Positions 1 to 8,955 of a DNA stretch of 64,000 nucleotides are shown piece by piece. Made by a program: the position numbers and the translations under genes. Below the pieces are notes generated by a model, which made no database searches, was not told where the DNA came from, and was given only the letters and a program-made list of their open reading frames with translations. Origin of the DNA: Tunturibacter gelidoferens (GTDB lineage: Bacteria; Acidobacteriota; Terriglobia; Terriglobales; Acidobacteriaceae). Where the stretch lies: contig NZ_CP132938.1 of assembly GCF_040358255.1 (NCBI RefSeq), positions 1,674,001-1,738,000 on the forward strand. The letters run 5' to 3'. Numbering within the stretch: position 1 is the first letter of the stretch; each line of letters starts with the position of its first letter.

Positions 1-1236
1 GGTGTTACCAACCACGCCTTCGCAAACGTAGTGCTGCCGCTGGGAATCTCATTCTTCACATTTACACAAATCGCATACTTGATCGACCTTCGCCAGCAGA
101 TCGCGAAACGTCAGGGACTGCTGCCCTATTCCGTATTCGTTACTTTCTTCCCACATCTGATCGCCGGCCCTATCATTCATCCCCGCGAATTGATGCCCCA
201 GCTGGACGAGGAGCGCATTCGCGGTTTGGACGCCGGCGATCTCGCCCTTGGCGTTTCCTGGTTCGTCATGGGGCTTGCAAAAAAAGTACTCATCGCCGAC
301 CGTATAGCTCCACTCTCGGACGTTGTCTTTCATAACCTAGGAAGTGCGGGAATTGTCACAGCGTGGCTCGGCGCTCTCGCCTATTCCATGCAACTTTACT
401 TCGATTTTTCCGGCTACTCCGACATGGCTCTCGGCTTGGCTCGCATGTTCTCCATCGAGTTTCCATTCAACTTCAATTCGCCTTACAAGTCACAGGGCAT
501 CATTGAGTTTTGGCAGCGATGGCACATGACACTTTCGCGCTATCTCAACGAATATCTCTACACCCCAATCCTGCGATGGACCAATGGCCGCCGAATCAGT
601 GCCGGCAAGAAGGTCTCACGCAAGGCCAGTGCCACACTGGAAGGCTTCACCAGCATGGTTGCCTTCCCCGTCATCATGACCATGTTTCTCGCCGGCATCT
701 GGCACGGCGCAGGCATGCAATTTGTGATGTTCGGCGTTCTTCAGGGTTTATACCTTACGGTCAATCACGCCTGGCGCATCTTCACCCCTCAGGGACATCG
801 GTTCCATCGCAAGGTGCCTGCACCCTTCATGATTGCGCTTACCTTCCTTGCCTTTCTCATCAGTCTTGTCTTCTTCAGATCTGCAAATGTGCATGAGGCC
901 GTTTACCTATTGCAGACCATGTGCGGTATTCACGGTAGGGGGCCGGCTTTTGACGCATTTCCCTACATGAAATACATTCCTCCAACCTCCAGATTTTTGA
1001 GTCACCTCTCAACCGCTGCACTCTCTCTCTTGATCTGTTTTTTCATCATATGGGCGCTCCCCAACACCCAGGAGATTTTGGGTCAATTACCCAAAGACGA
1101 AGTTCTCAAGCCAAGCATCTTGCCGAATCTTCGATGGAGGCCAACAGCCACGTGGAGTCTTGGCCTGACACTCTTGTTATGCTGTGCGATCCTCTTGCTC
1201 GATGCGAGTACCAGCTTTCTATACTTTCAGTTTTAG
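1..1236 (+). CDS. MBOAT family O-acyltransferase, 5' end outside window
   Basis: Membrane-bound O-acyltransferase of the AlgI/DltB type, which moves an acyl group from a donor to a hydroxyl on an extracytoplasmic polymer. The reading frame is open from base 1, so the start lies to the left; 412 residues are visible against roughly 470-500 for the family. Visible marks are many hydrophobic segments, the conserved FWQRWHMTLSRYL stretch and the GIWHGAG segment with the expected catalytic histidine (about 694-714). It is followed after 59 bases by an FkbH-like gene and an acyl carrier protein, which suggests an ACP-bound donor as for DltB rather than acetyl-CoA. Family assignment is firm; donor and acceptor are inferred. 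Confidence 0.9.
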   Translation, partial: GVTNHAFANVVLPLGISFFTFTQIAYLIDLRQQIAKRQGLLPYSVFVTFFPHLIAGPIIHPRELMPQLDEERIRGLDAGDLALGVSWFVMGLAKKVLIADRIAPLSDVVFHNLGSAGIVTAWLGALAYSMQLYFDFSGYSDMALGLARMFSIEFPFNFNSPYKSQGIIEFWQRWHMTLSRYLNEYLYTPILRWTNGRRISAGKKVSRKASATLEGFTSMVAFPVIMTMFLAGIWHGAGMQFVMFGVLQGLYLTVNHAWRIFTPQGHRFHRKVPAPFMIALTFLAFLISLVFFRSANVHEAVYLLQTMCGIHGRGPAFDAFPYMKYIPPTSRFLSHLSTAALSLLICFFIIWALPNTQEILGQLPKDEVLKPSILPNLRWRPTATWSLGLTLLLCCAILLLDASTSFLYFQF

Positions 1237-1295
1237 GTGCCTCAGCATAATCAGCTCTCGCCTGATAACCACATCGAATCCTGTATTCTTGGCCC

Positions 1296-3098
1296 ATGTC
1301 TCATCCTGACGGAATTGATCTCGCCAGTTTGTCCGTAGACGAATTGTTGACCAAACGCAAAGGTCTGCGACGCAAGCTCGCGGAGCGGGAAAACCTTCAA
1401 CCCATTCGCATTGCGGTGCTCAGTGGCAGCACCACCAACGAAGTCGTCGATCTCCTGGAACTCAAGCTGCTTGATGCCGGCTTTGCACCAACCTTCCATC
1501 AGTCTGAGTACGGCCGCTTCTACGTCGACGCAGTTCATGACGCGGATGCCCTAATTCAATTCGAACCCCATCTCGTCTACGTTCACACCTCCGTAAGAAA
1601 TATTCAGCGGTTCCCTCCCGTAGGATGTTCGGAAATCGAGTTCGAGGAGCACGTAAAAACTGAGATCAATTTCTTCCAGGAGATGTGGACATCCTTGGAA
1701 GAGAAGATCGGCTGCCTCGTGATCCAGAACAACTTCGAGTTCCCGTCCTATGCCATTCTTGGCAATCTCGACGCAACCATAGCTGGCGGCCATACTCGAT
1801 TTGTCTCTGCGCTCAACCTGGAGTTTGCACGGAGAGCGGCATCCAACTCCAAACTTCTCGTCCAGGACATCTGCAGCATCTCAGCGCGTATTGGCCTTGA
1901 CCAATGGTTCGACTTCGAACGCTGGTTCAGCTACAAGATCAACACGTCACTCGAAGGCAGTCATGCCATAGCCACCTCGCTGACTGCTATCATTCGCGCG
2001 ATTTACGGCAAAGCTCGTAAAGTTCTTGTGTTGGATCTCGACAACACACTTTGGGGTGGAGTTATCGGCGACGATGGCGTCGAGAAGATTCAGATCGGTC
2101 GGGAAACACCCGTAGCTGAGGCTTATTCCGCCTTTCAGCAGTACTGTCTGTCACTACGCAATCGCGGCGTACTTCTTGCTGTCTGCTCGAAGAACAACGA
2201 GGAGATCGCCAAACAGGGCTTCGAACATCCGGATTCGATACTCAAGCTCGAACATATCTCATGCTTCAAAGCCAATTGGGACCCCAAACACGAAAACATT
2301 GCTTTGATCGCGACAGAACTTAATCTCGGCGCCGACAGCTTTGTCTTCGTGGATGACAATCCCGCCGAACGCGAAATCGTTAGAGCTCAGATCGACGGTA
2401 TCGCTGTTCCCGAAGTTGGAAGCGAGGTAGCTCAGTTCGCCAGGATCATCGAGGCTGGCCGCTATTTCGAGCCGATCTCACTCTCCCAGGAAGATTACGA
2501 GCGCGCCGCTCTCTACGACCAAAACAGCAAGCGTACCGTCTTCGAAGGTAAGTTTGCCGACTACGGAGAGTATTTGGATTCGCTTTCGATGACCGCAGAA
2601 ATTGGTCGCTTCCAGCCAATCTATCTCGAACGCATCGCCCAACTCACCAACAAAACAAACCAGTTCAATCTCACAACCCGTCGCTACACCTTTGGCGAGA
2701 TTGAGTCTATCCTCACCGATCCCGATGCAATAGGAATCTACGGCAGACTAACTGATCGATTCGGAGACAATGGACTCATCTCCGTCGTGCTTGGCCGCCG
2801 CAAGAATGACATTCTAGACATCGATCTCTGGCTCATGAGCTGTCGCGTCCTCAAGCGCGACATGGAAGTTGCGATGTTGGACACGCTGATTGAGTATGCT
2901 CGCGGAATGGGTGTCGCCATCCTGCATGGCCACTATCTCCCCACCAAAAAAAACGCCATGGTCCAGGATCACTACACGAAACTTGGATTTGAAACCGTGT
3001 CACAAAACCCAGATGGCTCCGCGATATACTCGCTGGAGACCAAAGGCTTCACGCCCCGCAACACCCACATAAAAATCATGGAGCCTGCTAATGAGTAG
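1296..3098 (+). CDS. FkbH-like HAD-IIIC domain protein (glyceryl-ACP loading type)
   Basis: A 600-residue protein of the FkbH family. FkbH proteins of polyketide pathways take 1,3-bisphosphoglycerate, dephosphorylate it and load the glyceryl unit onto an acyl carrier protein. Residues about 35-200 form an N-terminal SGNH-like region, the HAD core follows with DLDNTLWGG at 247-255 (nucleophile D247, D249), then FVFVDDNPAERE, and the C-terminal 150 residues look GNAT-like as in FkbH. No clear Shine-Dalgarno precedes the ATG. The downstream ACP gene overlaps its end by 8 bases, so the two are probably translationally coupled. The substrate is inferred from the family, and a different three-carbon acid is possible. 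Confidence 0.85.
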   Translation: MSHPDGIDLASLSVDELLTKRKGLRRKLAERENLQPIRIAVLSGSTTNEVVDLLELKLLDAGFAPTFHQSEYGRFYVDAVHDADALIQFEPHLVYVHTSVRNIQRFPPVGCSEIEFEEHVKTEINFFQEMWTSLEEKIGCLVIQNNFEFPSYAILGNLDATIAGGHTRFVSALNLEFARRAASNSKLLVQDICSISARIGLDQWFDFERWFSYKINTSLEGSHAIATSLTAIIRAIYGKARKVLVLDLDNTLWGGVIGDDGVEKIQIGRETPVAEAYSAFQQYCLSLRNRGVLLAVCSKNNEEIAKQGFEHPDSILKLEHISCFKANWDPKHENIALIATELNLGADSFVFVDDNPAEREIVRAQIDGIAVPEVGSEVAQFARIIEAGRYFEPISLSQEDYERAALYDQNSKRTVFEGKFADYGEYLDSLSMTAEIGRFQPIYLERIAQLTNKTNQFNLTTRRYTFGEIESILTDPDAIGIYGRLTDRFGDNGLISVVLGRRKNDILDIDLWLMSCRVLKRDMEVAMLDTLIEYARGMGVAILHGHYLPTKKNAMVQDHYTKLGFETVSQNPDGSAIYSLETKGFTPRNTHIKIMEPANE

Positions 3099-3339
3099 TG
3101 ACGATCGTCTTCCTGAAATTCAAGAAATCTTTCGCGACATTCTGGACGAACCGGACCTTGTCCTCAATCGTCATTCGAACGCCGAAAATGTTCCTGATTG
3201 GGACTCCCTTGCGCACGTCAATCTGATCACTGCCATCGAAAAGCGATACAAAGTAAAGTTTGCACTCGGCCAGTTGCAGCAGCTCCATCACGTAGGAGAT
3301 CTGCTCGATCTGCTCGACCAGAAGTTGGCCGCCAAGTAG
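3091..3339 (+). CDS. acyl carrier protein
   Basis: An 82-residue acyl carrier protein. The motif WDSLAHVNLI places the phosphopantetheine-accepting serine at residue 39, and helix spacing and length match stand-alone ACPs. It starts inside the end of the FkbH-like gene (8-base overlap) and is followed by the VOC gene, so it is most likely the dedicated carrier for the unit that FkbH loads and that the MBOAT protein could transfer. It is not next to fatty-acid synthesis genes, which argues against a housekeeping AcpP. Confidence 0.9.
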   Translation: MSSDDRLPEIQEIFRDILDEPDLVLNRHSNAENVPDWDSLAHVNLITAIEKRYKVKFALGQLQQLHHVGDLLDLLDQKLAAK

Positions 3340-3373
3340 GTCGTTTGCACCCCACGAATAGGACGAAATTGCG

Positions 3374-3850
3374 ATGCTCCCAGGCTCGGCGCTACATCTT
3401 CATCACGTAGGTTATGTGGTCAAAACGATAGATCCAATCGTAAAGACCTACGTTGATCGTTACGGATATGAAGTGTCGACCCCAGTCATCCACGACCCCC
3501 TTCAAACTGCTTTTGTCCAATTTTTGAAGCTCACAGGCGACCAGACATTTCTCGAGTTCGTAGCTCCGGATGGTCCGGAAAGCAACCTTGTCAGCGCCTC
3601 GAAGCGCGGCGGTCTGAATCATCTCTGCTTCACTGCCGACAATCTCGAACAGACTATCGTGCAGCTGGAAGAAAGCGGTATGCGCCTCATCTCTGAGCCT
3701 AAACCCGGCAGAGCATTTGGAGGGCGCCGGATCTGCTGGCTGGTCGGCGAAGATCCCCTGCCGATTGAACTGGTGGAAAAACTCTCTGAGAATGACTTAT
3801 GCGTCCCGCTAGCGCCCGTAGATCACGAAGTCAACTCCTTTGAGTCATAA
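3374..3850 (+). CDS. VOC-fold protein, methylmalonyl-CoA epimerase-like
   Basis: A 158-residue vicinal-oxygen-chelate protein with two beta-alpha-beta-beta-beta modules. The four expected metal ligands are visible: H11 (LHHVGYVV), E61 (FLEFVAP), H83 (LNHLCF) and E132 (PIELVEK), the layout of methylmalonyl-CoA epimerase and glyoxalase relatives. An AGGACG stretch lies upstream of the ATG. Its position right behind the ACP suggests epimerisation or isomerisation of the carrier-bound acid, but the reaction cannot be read from sequence. A lactoylglutathione-lyase or dioxygenase role is less likely. Confidence 0.75.
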   Translation: MLPGSALHLHHVGYVVKTIDPIVKTYVDRYGYEVSTPVIHDPLQTAFVQFLKLTGDQTFLEFVAPDGPESNLVSASKRGGLNHLCFTADNLEQTIVQLEESGMRLISEPKPGRAFGGRRICWLVGEDPLPIELVEKLSENDLCVPLAPVDHEVNSFES

Positions 3851-3907
3851 GAGTTCCTAAATTAGGTCGGCAGATCGCGCCCGCACCACAAACGAACATC
3901 TCGGTCA

Positions 3908-3958
3908 CCCATTCATGCACTCCCATCGCATGAGTGGGCATTCGCTCCACGCGCGAAC
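3908..3958 (+). repeat. dispersed hairpin repeat, copy 1
   Basis: An 11-bp stem (3908-3918 with 3928-3938, one G-T wobble, 9-base loop) followed by a tail ending GCGCGAAC. A second copy lies at 5171-5216. Both copies sit in spacers next to the MetE-like gene. Confidence 0.6.
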
Positions 3959-4028
3959 ATCGCTTCCGAACCGAAATCAATCTTTTGGTGGAGGGTCTTA
4001 ACCCTCACTCCACGAGTACCATCATCCG

Positions 4029-5090
4029 ATGATTCCGACCGAACCAATTGGCAGCATCCCGCGTCCTCCTCAACTGATCGAAGCGCTAACGTTGCATCAT
4101 GCCGACAAAATCACCCATGACTCTCTGGACAGCGCCTATGCTGAGGCACTTCGAGACACCATCGATCGTCTCGAGCAGACCGGGTCGCCGGTCCTGACCG
4201 ATGGCGAACAAACCAAGCCCAGCTTCGCCACTTACCCTCTCATCGGTCTCTCAAATCTCGCGTCCGATGGAGTCATCATCCCGTTCGCCGATGGCCACCA
4301 ACGCCAGCTGCCTCGACTCACCGCTGGCCCCTTTCGCTACGGCACTCATGCCGACAGTTTTCTCAAGGCCGCGCGCACCTACACCAATCGCCCAATCAAG
4401 CAGGCTGTTATCTCCGCCTCTGCGCTCAGCCTCCTCTATCCGTCAGCAGAGATTCCCGGCTACTCTCGTGAGTCATTCCTCGCGGACCTAATCGACGAGG
4501 CCGAAGCTGATATTCGCGGGGCTCTCTCCGCAGGTGCAGCATCCGTACAGATCGACTTCACCGAGGGCCGGCTCTCCCTCAAGCTCGATCCCTCGGGAAA
4601 TCTTCTGCGCAGCTTCATCGACCTCAACAATCAGGTCCTGCAACGCTTCGCCGCGAACGAACGCCGCAAAATTGGCGTCCATGTCTGTCCCGGCGGAGAC
4701 CACGATTCGACCCACAGCGCGGACGTTGACTACGCCGGACTGCTACCCGACCTATTCAAGCTCAACGTCGGCCGTTTCTATCTTCAGATGGCCAGCGAAC
4801 CGGACAAAAAGCGCATCCTGCGGCTCGTAGGCGACTTGGCAGGGCCTCAGCATCTTGTCTTCATAGGCGTCATCGACCCAATCAATCCAGCCATCGAAAC
4901 TGCAGCCCAGGTCCGCGACCGCATCCTCGAAGCAGCATCCTTCCTACCCATCGAGCAACTTGGAACCACCGACGACTGTGGCTTTGCACCATTCGCTGAC
5001 GACACCTCGACCGCCCGAGACACTGCATTTCAAAAAATCCGAGCCAGAGTAGAAGGAACAGAGCTAGCCAGCAGGCAGTTGGGCCACTAG
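4029..5090 (+). CDS. MetE C-terminal-like (cobalamin-independent) methyltransferase
   Basis: A 353-residue protein resembling the catalytic C-terminal half of cobalamin-independent methionine synthase, which moves a methyl group to a zinc-bound thiol. The zinc ligands H218 and C220 (GVHVCPGGDHD) and C317 (TTDDCGF) are present, and the N-terminal IGSIPRP signature is typical of the short UROD/MetE-like proteins. The N-terminal half of full MetE is missing, so it may not use the polyglutamyl folate directly. A G+C-rich hairpin (3988-4013) ends 15 bases before the ATG and no Shine-Dalgarno is obvious. The true methyl donor and acceptor are unknown. Confidence 0.75.
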   Translation: MIPTEPIGSIPRPPQLIEALTLHHADKITHDSLDSAYAEALRDTIDRLEQTGSPVLTDGEQTKPSFATYPLIGLSNLASDGVIIPFADGHQRQLPRLTAGPFRYGTHADSFLKAARTYTNRPIKQAVISASALSLLYPSAEIPGYSRESFLADLIDEAEADIRGALSAGAASVQIDFTEGRLSLKLDPSGNLLRSFIDLNNQVLQRFAANERRKIGVHVCPGGDHDSTHSADVDYAGLLPDLFKLNVGRFYLQMASEPDKKRILRLVGDLAGPQHLVFIGVIDPINPAIETAAQVRDRILEAASFLPIEQLGTTDDCGFAPFADDTSTARDTAFQKIRARVEGTELASRQLGH

Positions 5091-5170
5091 CCACCGCCCC
5101 ATGAAAGCGCCGCCGTACGAACCACCGCGGTGGCCCCTACATCAAATGAAACCAGTGCCTCGGGTGCTCT

Positions 5171-5216
5171 ATTCATGCGGCCATCGCATGAGTGGGCCTT
5201 CGCGCCACGAGCGAAC
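5171..5216 (+). repeat. dispersed hairpin repeat, copy 2
   Basis: Second copy of the element at 3908-3958, sharing ATTCATGC, CATCGCATGAGTGGGC and the GCGAAC end. The stem is shortened to about 8 bp. It lies between the MetE-like gene and the DUF4142 gene. Confidence 0.6.
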
Positions 5217-5406
5217 CGTTTTTCTTCCCCGCAATCGATCATCATCCGCACCATCTTCCACGCCGAAGAAGTATCTAAAAAGAATTTTTTGCGCCCTACG
5301 AAAACTGCTACGCCTAACCATGCCTTCGTAATACAACGCGAAACGAAAAAACTGCCTCTCACGCCCTGAACGAAACTTCGCGGCCAAGCCGCAACTCGGA
5401 GAGTCA

Positions 5407-5916
5407 ATGAAAAAATCTACGCAATGGATGTGCTGCGCGATGCTCGGCATCGCCGCCACACTCCTACCAGCCAAAGCAAAAGCAGTGACGGACGACGACA
5501 AGAAGTTTCTCGCGACGGCAGCGCAATCCGACCAGAACGAGATAGCCCTCAGCCAGTTGGCAGAACAGAAAGCCACCAATCCCGCAGTGAAGGCGTTTGC
5601 CGACAAGATGGTCAAAGAACACACGCAGATGACCGAAAGCATGAAGCCCTTCGCAGACTCCTGGGGCCTCGCAGCTCCAACCGGCCCCGACCCCGACCAC
5701 CAGAAAGAACTGGATAAACTCAACGGTCTCTCCGGCAATGACTTCGACAAGGAGTACATGGACCAGATGGTGACGGATCACTCGAAAGCCCTGAGTGCCT
5801 TCACCACCGAAGCCAAGGACACCAAAGATGTAAAGTTCAGAACCGCAGTCATCAAAGGCAAGACCGCCGTCGCAGCCCATAAGAACATGGCCTACGACCT
5901 CAAAAAGAAGCTGTAA
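5407..5916 (+). CDS. DUF4142 family secreted protein
   Basis: A 169-residue protein with a Sec signal peptide (cleavage likely after KAKA, about residue 26) and a helical ferritin-like DUF4142 domain, recognisable from DQNEIALSQLAEQKA, FADKMVKEHTQM and the closing YMDQMVTDHSKAL. GGAGAG stands just upstream of the ATG. Members are predicted periplasmic or outer-membrane proteins of unknown function that are common in Acidobacteria and Bacteroidetes. No operon partner is visible. Confidence 0.85.
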   Translation: MKKSTQWMCCAMLGIAATLLPAKAKAVTDDDKKFLATAAQSDQNEIALSQLAEQKATNPAVKAFADKMVKEHTQMTESMKPFADSWGLAAPTGPDPDHQKELDKLNGLSGNDFDKEYMDQMVTDHSKALSAFTTEAKDTKDVKFRTAVIKGKTAVAAHKNMAYDLKKKL

Positions 5917-5964
5917 CGGCGCAATTGCATCGCGCTCTATGACTCAAAAAATGAAGCTGGGTGC

Positions 5965-5995
5965 CCCATCCTTCGCGTCTCTTGCGAAGGGTGGG
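5965..5995 (+). repeat. dispersed hairpin repeat (CCCATCCTTCGC type), copy 1
   Basis: A 12-bp stem, CCCATCCTTCGC against GCGAAGGGTGGG with one wobble and a 7-base loop. It lies 48 bases after the stop of the DUF4142 gene. A near-identical copy lies at 31057-31087 after the amylase gene in the same relation to its gene. Confidence 0.65.
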
Positions 5996-6188
5996 ACGCA
6001 GTCCGCCTGAACGGGTATGCGCGACTGATCAACACTTCGCCGCCACCGCATCAGGTCCACCCGCTCCCTAATAACTCGTGGCCTCAAGGAGGGCATGGAC
6101 CCGCCGTCCCTCACATTCCCGAAACGGGAACCCAAAAAATAAATCCCAAAACTCTGTCACATTTTTCTCAGCCAAAAAACTGACTGCT

Positions 6189-6284
6189 AAAACACCACGC
6201 CAGCCACGCAAAACACCACAACTACACCACCAAAACACCACGTCAAAACACCACTTTTCGCAAAAATCCCCAGCAAAACACCAC
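6189..6284 (+). repeat. AAAACACCAC short-motif array
   Basis: Five exact copies of AAAACACCAC start at 6189, 6210, 6232, 6245 and 6275, with irregular A/C-rich spacers. A further copy at 43354-43363 also lies just past the 3' end of a minus-strand gene. Confidence 0.7.
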
Positions 6285-6306
6285 GAACTCACTCGCCAAA
6301 AAAATA

Positions 6307-6339
6307 CCCGGGCCGCCAATCAAAATTTGGCGGCCCGGG
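6307..6339 (-). terminator. Rho-independent terminator of the GH3 gene
   Basis: A perfect 13-bp G+C-rich stem (6307-6319 with 6327-6339) with a 7-base loop. Read on the minus strand it is followed at once by TATTTTTTT. It lies 25 bases after the stop codon of the GH3 gene. Confidence 0.85.
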
Positions 6340-6363
6340 CCTGTCCATCGGTTTGGTGATCCG

Positions 6364-8955
6364 TCAATTCCCGCTGGACTTCAAGGTAACCCCTGTCTTC
6401 AACGGCAGCGATTCAACCGAATCGCCAACGGAGATCGTGAATCGATTAGAGCCGATCGCCCATCGCTTGGCCGCGACGTCATAGTAGGAAAACGATCTTG
6501 CCTCCAACGGAATCTCTACATGTTTCGTCTCGCCCGACGACAGCTCTACCCGTTGAAACCCCTTCAACTCATGCTCCGGGCGCGGCACCTTCGGGTGGTC
6601 CTCTGTTACATAGAGCTGCGCAACTTCAGCACCTTTGCGACTACCCGTGTTCGTCACATCGAAGCTGGCAACGCCTTTCACCTCGCCGCCACTGTCGTTC
6701 TGATCGACCTTCAGATTCGCAAACTTGAAGGTAGTGTAGGAGAGACCGTATCCAAACGGAAACAGCGGCTTGACCTTATTCTTCTCGTACCCACGGTATC
6801 CAACAAAGATGCCTTCTTTGTAGTCGACCCGCTTTGAGTCGCCCTCAGGATAGTAACTAGCGAAGGTTGGATTGTCCTCCGCTTTGCGCTCGAAGGTGGC
6901 GGGCAGATGTCCCGACGGGTTAACATCGCCGAACAAAATCTCCGCCAATGCCTGTCCAGCCTGCTGCCCCGCGTACCATGTCTCCAATACTGCGGGCACG
7001 CGATCGATCCACTGCGTCGAATCCACGTTCCCACCCGATGTAATCGCGACGACAACCTTCGGATTCGCTGCAACCATCTCGCGGATCAGTTCAGTCTGCC
7101 CATACGGCAACGAGAACGTTCTGTCGCCACCCTCGCCTTCGCTCTCTTCCTCAAAGCCAGCTTCCACCAGTACAACATCGGCTTTCGCGGCAAGCTGCAC
7201 AGCCTGTGAATTGACCACCTTGTCTTCAGGTACGATTCCCAGCACCACGTGGCCTCCGATGGGAGTCTTTTGCCACTCTTCGACGACTATCTTGTGAGGC
7301 CCCGCCGCAAGCTCGAGCGTCAGGTGCGGCTGAAACGCACGCACAATCTTCCAGTTGTCGATCACGAGCTTGTCGTCGACATACACCCGATTGCCTGAGC
7401 CCTCCCCGGAGTCCTCCAATGCGAAGATGTATTTGGTGGATGTCGCGGCGTTATAAAAGCCGGTGAGTCGGTGAGAAACTTCAGCTGGGGGCGAGTTGAA
7501 CAGCATTTCTATCACCGCATCCACATTTGCGATGACATCCTTGATGGTGAGTCCTTCGAGGACCGCATGGCGCGTGACTGTCTTTGAAGCCGGAGCTCCG
7601 GAAAGGTCAAGATTCTTGAAGGTCTCAAGCGTCATCCCGGCTTTACCGTTCTTGGCATCCGTAGTAAACTCCGTCGCCGACGCCAGATGCGACAATGTCG
7701 GAACGCCCCTGTCATACAGCACGGTCGTCGCTGCGCCCACCTCGTTGGAGATGCCCTCAAGCGCGCTCACCATATGGAACGGAACTACGCCGGCGCTTCC
7801 TCCGCCCACCGGAACGCCCGGATAGGCGTCTGGTCCGACTACCAGAATCGTCTTAACCGCCGACTTATCGAGCGGCAACAAGTTACCCACGTTCTTCAGC
7901 AACACCGTCCCCTCGCGAGCTGAATCGAGGGCAACTTCCCTGTTCTTCGCATCGACGAAAGAAATCGACGTATCGTGCTGATCACGATTCAGCCAGCCAT
8001 AAGAAGCAGCCGTCTCTAGAATATGACGCACCTTCTCGTCGATCTTCGCCTCGGGCACCTTGCCGCCCTGAATAGCCGGCCCAAGGCTCCCGTTGTTCAT
8101 GAACTTCCCGCCCGGCTCCTCAATATCGAGCCCACCGTTCGCCGCGCCGATCGCATCGTAGGTCGCATCCCAGTCCGACATCAGCACACCCTTGAAGCCC
8201 CACTCGTTGCGCAGGATGTCGATATTGAAGTAACCGTTCTGGGTCGCATGTTGTCCGTTGATCAGATTGTAAGAGTCCATCACCGAGCTCACATGCCCCT
8301 GCTTTACCGCTGCCTCGAAGGCAGGCAGATAGATCTCGCGCAGTGTTCGCTCGTCGATCTCGGAGTCTGAGTCGTGCCGCAGAAACTCACTATTGTTGCC
8401 CAGATAATGCTTGACCGTGGCACTGACGCCCTGCTCCTGCATTCCGATAATGTAGCCAACTGCAATCTGCCCCGAAAGGAACGGATCCTCGCCGAAGTAC
8501 TCGAAGTTACGTCCGTTTCGTGGCGACCGGTAGATATTAACCCCAGGCCCAAGCATGAAGTGGACTCCCCGTGCCCGGGCGTCGCGACCTATTCCCGCGC
8601 CCACCCGTGCCGCCAGTGCAGGATCCCACGAAGCCGCCATGTTAATCCCGGCTCCGTAGGTCGTCGAGGGAAACCCTGAGTTTGACCTCGTTCCGTATGG
8701 ACCATCCGACATATCGAGAGCAGGAATCCCAAGCGACGGAACGGCCCGCACACCAAAGCCTGTTCCTCCGATGTAGTCCAGCTTTTGCTGAAGCGTCATC
8801 TGCTTCACCAACCTATCCACCTTCTGTTGTTCGGCAGCGTCTAGTGAATGCGGGGCTTGGGCGGGGACTGGGATGGACGAGATCGCAAAAGCCGCACTCA
8901 GGGCCAGCACCGTTAGGAGCGAAGATTTGAAGGGGTGGCAAAGCTTTGAACGCAT
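6364..8955 (-). CDS. secreted GH3 beta-glucosidase with PA14 domain
   Basis: Glycoside hydrolase family 3 enzyme of about 863 residues, expected to release glucose or xylose from beta-linked oligosaccharides outside the cytoplasm. An ATG 39 bases inside the longest frame is preferred because GAGGGA precedes it and the protein then begins with a clean signal peptide ending VPAQA. The GH3 N-domain has the nucleophile motif VLMSDWDATYD. The C-domain is interrupted by a PA14 carbohydrate-binding insert (around NRVYVDDKLVIDNW), and the end is a fibronectin-III-like domain. It stands alone, closed by a strong terminator. Exact substrate is unknown. Confidence 0.92.
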   Translation of the reverse strand: MRSKLCHPFKSSLLTVLALSAAFAISSIPVPAQAPHSLDAAEQQKVDRLVKQMTLQQKLDYIGGTGFGVRAVPSLGIPALDMSDGPYGTRSNSGFPSTTYGAGINMAASWDPALAARVGAGIGRDARARGVHFMLGPGVNIYRSPRNGRNFEYFGEDPFLSGQIAVGYIIGMQEQGVSATVKHYLGNNSEFLRHDSDSEIDERTLREIYLPAFEAAVKQGHVSSVMDSYNLINGQHATQNGYFNIDILRNEWGFKGVLMSDWDATYDAIGAANGGLDIEEPGGKFMNNGSLGPAIQGGKVPEAKIDEKVRHILETAASYGWLNRDQHDTSISFVDAKNREVALDSAREGTVLLKNVGNLLPLDKSAVKTILVVGPDAYPGVPVGGGSAGVVPFHMVSALEGISNEVGAATTVLYDRGVPTLSHLASATEFTTDAKNGKAGMTLETFKNLDLSGAPASKTVTRHAVLEGLTIKDVIANVDAVIEMLFNSPPAEVSHRLTGFYNAATSTKYIFALEDSGEGSGNRVYVDDKLVIDNWKIVRAFQPHLTLELAAGPHKIVVEEWQKTPIGGHVVLGIVPEDKVVNSQAVQLAAKADVVLVEAGFEEESEGEGGDRTFSLPYGQTELIREMVAANPKVVVAITSGGNVDSTQWIDRVPAVLETWYAGQQAGQALAEILFGDVNPSGHLPATFERKAEDNPTFASYYPEGDSKRVDYKEGIFVGYRGYEKNKVKPLFPFGYGLSYTTFKFANLKVDQNDSGGEVKGVASFDVTNTGSRKGAEVAQLYVTEDHPKVPRPEHELKGFQRVELSSGETKHVEIPLEARSFSYYDVAAKRWAIGSNRFTISVGDSVESLPLKTGVTLKSSGN

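Larger units (their letters stand above)
5917..6363. other. gene-free spacer rich in repeats
   Basis: No convincing gene. From left to right it holds the hairpin repeat at 5965-5995, a 6-bp stem-loop TTCCCG-AAA-CGGGAA at 6116-6130, one copy of a 20-bp direct repeat at 6143-6162, five AAAACACCAC units at 6189-6284 and the terminator at 6307-6339. Confidence 0.6.

Noticed and set aside
3851..4028. Cobalamin or SAM riboswitch ahead of the MetE-like gene
   Set aside because: No B12-box or SAM-riboswitch core is present; only one imperfect hairpin (3988-4013) and a dispersed repeat occur.
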